A stretch of 64,000 nucleotides of DNA from Flavobacterium acetivorans. Its GTDB lineage: Bacteria > Bacteroidota > Bacteroidia > Flavobacteriales > Flavobacteriaceae. This document shows, piece after piece, positions 59,091 through 64,000 of the stretch. The stretch is taken from positions 3,038,001 to 3,102,000 of the forward strand of contig NZ_CP087132.1 in assembly GCF_020911885.1 (NCBI RefSeq), written 5' to 3'. The position numbers and the translations under genes were made by a program. The notes under the pieces are model-generated. The model made no database searches and had not been told where the DNA came from. It worked only from the letters and a program-made list of their open reading frames with translations. The stretch's first letter is position 1, and every line of letters begins with the position of its first letter.

Positions 59091-59957
59091 TTATGGACAG
59101 GTAAATGGTGGTATTCGTGCAAATCCGGTGAGTAAATCACCTCTTCTGTCACAAAAAGCTTTTATACTAGGATGGCAACATTTAATAGCTTCATCTATAG
59201 CAAGGATTACTAAACTGTTGTTATTACTTACGTCTAGACAGGTGAGTTTGTTATAATAACAATAAAGCATTGTTAAACTCTTGTTTTTACTTATATCAAG
59301 AGTAATGAGTTTGTTCTTGTAGCATTCAAGCCGTGTCAAATTCGTGTTATTACTGATATCAAGATTGGTGAGTTGGTTATTGTAGCAGAAAATGGTTCTC
59401 AAAACATTATTTTCTCCTAAATTAATAGTAATAAGTTGATTCATAACGCAATTAAGCCAAGTCAGATTCGTATTTTTACTTATATCAAGTGTAGTGAGTT
59501 GGTTATCGGAGCAACCAAGTTTTGTTAAATTCACGTTTCTACTTATATCAAGTGTAGTGAGCTGGTTGGAGCCACAGAAAAGCACGGTCAAAGCTCTGTT
59601 TTTGCTTAGATCAATGGAGGTGAGTTTGTTTTCTGGACAATCAAGTCGTGTCAGAGAAGTGAAATATTCTATTCCAGACAAAGAAGTAATATTTTTTCCA
59701 GTAACACTAATCCTTTCGTTATAAGAAACAACAGAAGGATGATTTGAAATGAATTTATTATCAGGAGTAAAAGCATTTGGTACTATCGTTTTTAAATATG
59801 CTTTAAAGTTGGCATCTGGGATTTCACTATAAACAGGAGAAACATTCTTTTCTTTGAAACAACTATAGCTTATTTGACTTACTGTTAATGCAGTAAAAAG
59901 TAGTACGAACCGTGTTATAATTCTGTTTTTTTTATTTGAGAATGTATTTGTTTTCAT
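59091..59957 (-). CDS. Leucine-rich-repeat lipoprotein 2
   Basis: Protein of 288 residues, paralog of the protein at 54271. Signal and linker are nearly the same (SEIPDANFKAYLKTIVPNAF), but the repeats differ at many exposed positions (KLTSIDLSKNRALTVLFCGS, NQLTTLDISRNVNLTKLGCS). The end is CCHPSIKAFCDRRGDLL and PPFTCP. The difference between copies concentrates in the repeat region, as expected for recognition proteins under diversifying selection. That is inference from two copies. Confidence 0.8.
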   Translation of the reverse strand: MKTNTFSNKKNRIITRFVLLFTALTVSQISYSCFKEKNVSPVYSEIPDANFKAYLKTIVPNAFTPDNKFISNHPSVVSYNERISVTGKNITSLSGIEYFTSLTRLDCPENKLTSIDLSKNRALTVLFCGSNQLTTLDISRNVNLTKLGCSDNQLTTLDISKNTNLTWLNCVMNQLITINLGENNVLRTIFCYNNQLTNLDISNNTNLTRLECYKNKLITLDISKNKSLTMLYCYYNKLTCLDVSNNNSLVILAIDEAIKCCHPSIKAFCDRRGDLLTGFARIPPFTCP

Positions 59958-60085
59958 TAGTTATGAAGGTTATATTTTGTTGATTTAATAAAATTTAGAA
60001 TATTTTATAAATAGGATTATTCCTTCTGTAAGTTTATGACTTAAATTATTTTCTACCAAAAAATATTTTTAAATATTTTCAAAAG

Positions 60086-60618
60086 CCCCCCGCTACCGCA
60101 AGAATCCTTTCGTGTGGTTCATTATCGTTAAACATCATACATTCTAAAAACTACTACATCGTCAATTAATCCTTTTTGTCCCGAATAATCTATGGCACTA
60201 CTATATACATAATCTTCTGCTTTATAAACTAAACCTTCTTCTACAGGATTATTATGTACATAATCTATCTTTTGTTGAATAAGCTTATTGCTCCATAGCT
60301 CAATTGTACACCAAGCATGAATTTCTAGACCTTTGCTTTTTTGACAAAAAATTAAACTCTCTAAAAAAAAATATTTATACTCATTCCTTGTAAATACATC
60401 CAACCAAGCTACCACTGCACTTGAGCGAAGCGGATGCACGAATACCTATAAAAAACAATAAATATGTCATGAGTAAAACTAATAAAATACAATCCCTCTG
60501 GATTGTGAAATTTATAATTTCTACTCATAATTATTAGTTTTTACCAAATTTTGCACTTTAATCACGAACCACACGAAAGGATTAGCTTCGCTGAATTTCA
60601 TTTCGTGCGGTAGCGGGG
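60086..60618 (-). mobile_element. RAYT-derived element 3, internally deleted
   Basis: About 530 bases with the same REP-type ends as element 2. It encodes an uninterrupted frame of 103 residues at 60128-60439, joining WLDVFTRNEYKYFFLESL to TIELWSNKLIQQKIDYVHNN. The HxH middle is lost but the tyrosine is kept. Its right end passes directly into a deaminase-toxin tail at 60617. Confidence 0.8.
60128..60439 (-). pseudogene. Internally deleted RAYT frame in element 3
   Basis: The 103-residue frame keeps the RAYT N-terminus (FTRNEYKYFFLESLIFCQKS) and C-terminus (YVHNNPVEEGLVYKAEDY) but lacks about 70 residues with the metal-binding HxH motif. It cannot be an active transposase. It could still bind its REP ends, but there is no evidence for that. 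Confidence 0.7.
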
Positions 60619-60730
60619 ATATAAACGAAATATACAGAAAGGTCTTGGACAAGAAGATGTAGTAATGTGTAGATGTGCTCATTGCTATCATATTTTAGAT
60701 TTGCTTACCTTTATCGAACCTTTACATTAA
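60617..60730 (+). pseudogene. Deaminase-toxin tail joined to element 3
   Basis: The frame GYKRNIQKGLGQEDVVMCRC continues AHCYHILDLLTFIEPLH and stops. It matches the C-terminal end of the deaminase toxin at 55854-56603 (CADCFHILDLVTFIKPL), with the CxxC kept as CAHC. It begins within the last bases of the REP-type end, so the toxin's 5' portion is replaced by the element. An immunity gene follows after 18 bases. Confidence 0.7.
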
Positions 60731-60748
60731 TATAATAAATTTAGAATT

Positions 60749-61084
60749 ATGATGAGAATAGACACAAATGACGTTAATATTACATTAAGAGATACTCCAA
60801 CAAACTGGGGCTCAGGAGTTTGTCTATACAGTGGTGATCTTTTTACAGGAATTATGTATGAATATTTTCCAACCACTAATCAATTATGTTCAGAAGTTGA
60901 ATTAAAAGAAGGTATTCTTGATGGTCGTCAGGTAGAATATTGGCCTAATGGAAAATTAAAAATAGAGTATTTTGAAAAATATGATACAATTTATGGTGCT
61001 TTCAAAAAATGGGATGAACAAGGGATTTTAATTAGCCATGTGGAGTATGATAATAATGGAAATCTTATCAAAAAAATTATTTAA
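60749..61084 (+). CDS. YwqK-like MORN-repeat immunity protein, second intact copy
   Basis: Protein of 111 residues, paralog of the 56623 protein (PTNWGSGVCLYSGDLFTGIM, EGILDGRQVEYWPNGKLKI, YGAFKKWDEQGILIS and NLIKKII at the end). It follows the toxin tail just as the first copy follows its toxin. The stop codon overlaps the start of the endonuclease V gene by one base, so the two are translationally coupled. Confidence 0.75.
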   Translation: MMRIDTNDVNITLRDTPTNWGSGVCLYSGDLFTGIMYEYFPTTNQLCSEVELKEGILDGRQVEYWPNGKLKIEYFEKYDTIYGAFKKWDEQGILISHVEYDNNGNLIKKII

Positions 61085-61581
61085 TGCTATTAGCGATAGA
61101 TGTCTATTACAAAGAAAATGAAGCTAAAGTTGTAGCTGTTGTGTTTAATAGCGAAGATGAAACTCCACAAAGTATAGTTATTGATCAAATAACAGGTATT
61201 GAGGATTATGTGTCTGGTGAGTTTTATAAAAGAGAGTTACCATGCATTGATAGTATTCTTCAAAAAGTTAATTTAAACGATATTGAAGCAGTAATTATCG
61301 ATGGACACATCTATGTTGATGATGATGGTACTTTTGGCTTAGGAGGTTATACATGGGAAAGTCTAAATAAAAAGATACCTGTTATTGGTGTGGCCAAAAA
61401 CTCGTTTTTCAGAAATAAAAATACAGTAAAAAAAGTCTTTAGAGGCGAAAGTAAAAAGCCACTCTATGTATCATCAATTGGTATCGATTTAGATAGTGCC
61501 ACTAATCTAATAAAAAATATGAAAGGCGACTATAGAATTCCCACCATTTTGAAAGAACTCGACAGAATTACAAAAGAGTAA
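61084..61581 (+). CDS. Endonuclease V-like protein
   Basis: Short endonuclease V of 165 residues. The catalytic acids of the family appear intact: LAIDVYY near the start, YVSGEFYKRELPCIDSI (glutamate of the RE-P motif), VIIDGHIYVDDDG and PVIGVAKNSF. Endonuclease V cuts DNA or RNA near inosine. It is shorter than E. coli Nfi and lies in a toxin-immunity cluster with a one-base overlap to the immunity gene. A link to deaminase damage is an attractive but unproven idea. Confidence 0.8.
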   Translation: MLLAIDVYYKENEAKVVAVVFNSEDETPQSIVIDQITGIEDYVSGEFYKRELPCIDSILQKVNLNDIEAVIIDGHIYVDDDGTFGLGGYTWESLNKKIPVIGVAKNSFFRNKNTVKKVFRGESKKPLYVSSIGIDLDSATNLIKNMKGDYRIPTILKELDRITKE

Positions 61582-61734
61582 CAACAATTATAAATTCAAG
61601 GCTCAAAAACTCTAATTTTGAGCCAATTATGAATAAAAGCTTTGCTCTATATTTAGCGAAGCTATTCGGTAACAATCCCCCCACAAAACATATACGTTTT
61701 ATACGCTATTAGGGCAATATATGATGTAGAATCC

Positions 61735-62511
61735 TTGATAGATTTGATGCAACTAAAATTAAACAATTTATCTTCTTACGCAAATGATAAAATTTTAACT
61801 AGATTTAGTACTTTTACACAAGATGAAAAATATGCTTTTTTTGCTGATTTTTATAATCTTAAAAAAGAAGCGGATTGGACGGTAATGAATGTCCAATATG
61901 CACGAAATGTAAATGGTAGTGTACAGCAATATACCCTTGTAGATATTTGGAAAGATGAAATTTTCGTTACTACTAAATTTTCAAAAGGGGATTTTAATTT
62001 TTTATACAGTTTTAACAGATTTAATTATACAACTTCTGAAATAGTAAAGTTGAAAGAAATAAAAGAGATAAATGGGAAATGGGTTGGAGGACATTTCGGG
62101 CCTGATCTGTTTGATAATAATAAGCTAATATATGCTTTTTTAGATGATTCAAAAATCACTGAAGTCAAGCAATACGGAAATAGAACATATAAAAGAGTTA
62201 GAAATGGTATAAAAATGAGAAAGAATGGGTATGTTAATCCAAATCCATCAACATTTAATGGAGTTCATGTTAAAAATAAAGTTTTACATACTTGGGTTGA
62301 AGGAATGAGTAGTAGAGAATTTCTTGAAGAAGTATCTTATGTGCATTCTAAAGGAGCAGATATTCCTTTTGATTCAAACGGAAGAAAGATTATTTCTTCA
62401 CATTTCACTGATGGTTGTCCTGTGAAATTAGTTGTAGAAAGTGAAATTACTATAAATGGAATAAAATATTATAATTATACAACTACAATTTTATTAAATC
62501 CAAAATTTTAA
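61735..62511 (+). CDS. Possible polymorphic toxin C-terminal domain
   Basis: Open frame of 258 residues (TTG start; first ATG at 61747). The upstream frame is open back to 61661 without a better start, which suggests a 5'-truncated gene. The sequence shows NVQYARNVNGSVQQYTLVDI and, in the C-terminal third, NPNPSTFNGVHVKNKVLHTW and HFTDGCPVKLVVESEITING. I recognise no named nuclease. The 5-base gap to the next small acidic gene and the context support a toxin role. Confidence 0.5.
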   Translation: MIDLMQLKLNNLSSYANDKILTRFSTFTQDEKYAFFADFYNLKKEADWTVMNVQYARNVNGSVQQYTLVDIWKDEIFVTTKFSKGDFNFLYSFNRFNYTTSEIVKLKEIKEINGKWVGGHFGPDLFDNNKLIYAFLDDSKITEVKQYGNRTYKRVRNGIKMRKNGYVNPNPSTFNGVHVKNKVLHTWVEGMSSREFLEEVSYVHSKGADIPFDSNGRKIISSHFTDGCPVKLVVESEITINGIKYYNYTTTILLNPKF

Positions 62512-62516
62512 AAAAA

Positions 62517-62900
62517 ATGAATAATCAAATTTTATCACAATATCATATTTCATTCATTATTAAAAATACTAACGAAGGAAAAGAAGCATGGGTACTACCA
62601 ACTAAGAATAATTTGGTAAGCAGATATATTTCGGATTATTTTATAGGTGGAAATATTGAAGGTTTCCAAAGTAATATTTTAGATACAATATCAAGAGCTC
62701 AAAATGGATTACCTTTTGATCCCTTAAATGATGGTTCTGCAATGATGGCATCTATTGAAATAGGATCAGAAACTTCATTTATAAATGATTTGAATGAAGA
62801 AACTCCACCAATTTCTATTCCGACTAATGATATTAAAGAAATAATATTAACTTGGATCGATTGGGTAACGACAAATAAATTAGAAAAAATTACAGTATAA
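62517..62900 (+). CDS. Immunity-like protein, partner of the preceding domain
   Basis: Acidic protein of 127 residues starting MNNQILSQYHISFIIKNTNE, with WVLPTKNNLVSRYISDYF and the end IPTNDIKEIILTWIDWVTT. It begins five bases after the toxin-like gene. It has the same outline as the 57482 protein and likewise precedes a copy of the three-helix membrane protein gene. No named family is recognised. Confidence 0.55.
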   Translation: MNNQILSQYHISFIIKNTNEGKEAWVLPTKNNLVSRYISDYFIGGNIEGFQSNILDTISRAQNGLPFDPLNDGSAMMASIEIGSETSFINDLNEETPPISIPTNDIKEIILTWIDWVTTNKLEKITV

Positions 62901-62984
62901 TTAAAAAATATTTTGTTAAATTGAAGTTTAATCTAAGATTCTATTTGTCTGCAGATTATAAAACACAAAGAATTAATTTATAGT

Positions 62985-63521
62985 ATGATAATGAAAAGCG
63001 AACAAATTATAGAAGCCATTGTTGATAAAATAAATGCTGGTTACGAGGATTATGACATTGAAAGATTTTTAAAGCAACAAGAAATAAATGAAGATGAATT
63101 TGATAGCCTGATTGAAGCTGCTAAAAATAAAATTTTGGAACATCAATTAAAAACATACCCAAAACAAAATAAAAGAACCTTCATTATTTGGCTGTCTTTG
63201 TTTGTCGTGTTTTTTCTTTTTTTTGCCATTATTCTGCCAACATTAAATATTGTTAATGGAATAATGCTACTTTCAATAGTGGGAGCAATAAGTATTAGTT
63301 TTTCTGGATTTAAATCTATATTATACTATAAAAGTTGGAAAGAAGACTTTATAGAAAGAGTTGGAAAACCCAAATTAGATTTACAAAACTTTTTTTTAGT
63401 AGCTAGTTTGCCAAGCATTTTGTTTTATTTCATAATTTCTTGGAGCTTTATAAGTGGTCCTGGTTATAATCTCTATAAACTAGATATGACTATCAAAGCA
63501 ATAAAATCTTTAATTCCCTGA
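62985..63521 (+). CDS. Three-helix membrane protein, copy 2
   Basis: Protein of 178 residues, nearly identical to the protein at 57878. Differences cluster in the first 40 residues (AIVDKINAGYEDYDIERFLK, QQEINEDEFDSLIEAAKN); the membrane part and C-terminus match throughout (VASLPSILFYFIISW). Differences at both synonymous and other positions suggest an older duplication. It carries the same 3' flank leading to a RAYT-derived element. Confidence 0.65.
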   Translation: MIMKSEQIIEAIVDKINAGYEDYDIERFLKQQEINEDEFDSLIEAAKNKILEHQLKTYPKQNKRTFIIWLSLFVVFFLFFAIILPTLNIVNGIMLLSIVGAISISFSGFKSILYYKSWKEDFIERVGKPKLDLQNFFLVASLPSILFYFIISWSFISGPGYNLYKLDMTIKAIKSLIP

Positions 63522-63605
63522 ATACTTACATATAAATATACTAATGCTATTTTATAAAACAAAGATGTGACGAAAAGGATTTTATTTTCCTCCGACCACC
63601 CCCCC

Positions 63606-64000
63606 CCCCCGCTACCGCACGAATCCTTTCGTGTGGTTCATTATCGTTAAACATCATACATTCTAAAAACTACTACATCGTCAATTAATCCTTTTTGCCC
63701 CGAATAATCTATGGCACTACTATATAGATAATCTTCTGCTTTATAAACTAAACCTTCTTCTACAGGATTATTATGTACTTAATCTATCTTTTGTTGAATA
63801 AGCTTATTGCTCCAAAGCTCAATTGTACACCAAGCATGAATTTCTAAACCTTTGCTTTTTTGACAAAAAATTAAACTCTCTAAAAACAAATCTTTATACT
63901 CATTTCTCGCAAATACATCCAACCAAGCTAACCACTGCACTTGAGCGAAGCGGATGCACGAATACCTATAAAAAACAATAAATATGTCATGAGTAAAGCT
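63606..64000 (-). mobile_element. RAYT-derived element 4, cut by the window end
   Basis: Fourth copy, beginning with a C-run and CGCTACCGCACGAATCC. The RAYT frame has the same internal deletion as elements 2 and 3 and the same TAA in place of the tyrosine codon (63779-63781) as element 2. The right end lies beyond the window. Its presence suggests that a further unit of the array follows. Confidence 0.7.

Overview
The window is chromosomal DNA from a member of the Bacteroidota, most likely Flavobacterium or a close relative. The evidence is the AT-rich composition, gliding-motility genes gldF and gldG, a DUF4294 protein, an ISAon1-type insertion sequence, the lack of clear Shine-Dalgarno sites, and promoters of the Bacteroidota form TTG-N19..21-TAnnTTTG. 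The species cannot be named from sequence reading alone. Layout: (1) 0.1-15.5 kb is a core segment: lon, an UMF1-type MFS transporter, an M48 lipoprotein protease, a glycogen cluster on the minus strand (glgA, glgC, glgB and a GH31 alpha-glucosidase), then an alpha/beta hydrolase-msrB-endonuclease III run on plus and an M28 peptidase. (2) 15.7-17.7 kb holds a frameshifted NTF2-like pseudogene and an ISL3/ISAon1-type element. (3) 17.7-23.8 kb is a complete rRNA operon on minus (16S, tRNA-Ile, tRNA-Ala, 23S, 5S, then tRNA-Phe and tRNA-Leu) driven by three tandem consensus-type promoters. (4) 24-43.6 kb is again core: DUF4294/M42 pair, ankyrin protein, purC, S9 peptidase, HAD phosphatase, PhoH, SAM hydrolase family, gldFG, dnaN, a membrane-anchored MutS-like ATPase, a universal stress protein and mnmE. 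From about 41.3 kb the intergenic DNA fills with long direct repeats and hairpin repeats. (5) 43.6-48 kb is repeat-rich DNA followed by a small lysis-like cassette (conserved hypothetical, DUF5675, two small membrane proteins, a broken CHAP/amidase gene and a broken lipoprotein). (6) 48-64 kb is an accessory island of polymorphic-toxin tails and immunity-like genes. Toxin tails overlap the next lipoprotein gene by the same 11 bases in two places. A YwqJ-like deaminase toxin end lies before a YwqK-like MORN immunity gene, with further degraded or variant copies nearby. A small endonuclease V, an unassigned toxin-like C-terminal domain with its immunity-like neighbour, two leucine-rich-repeat lipoproteins and a duplicated three-helix membrane protein complete the set. 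The most unusual structure is in 54-64 kb. Two roughly 5 kb units repeat in tandem and each boundary carries an element with hairpin ends (CCCCGCTACCGCACGAA) that encodes a REP-associated tyrosine transposase (RAYT) or an internally deleted form without the HxH core. At least two element ends abut the middle of a coding sequence exactly, which suggests that this RAYT-derived element marks the recombination points at which toxin and immunity cassettes were swapped. The window stops inside a fourth element, so the array probably continues. All coordinates and similarities were judged by eye from the sequence; no database search was run.
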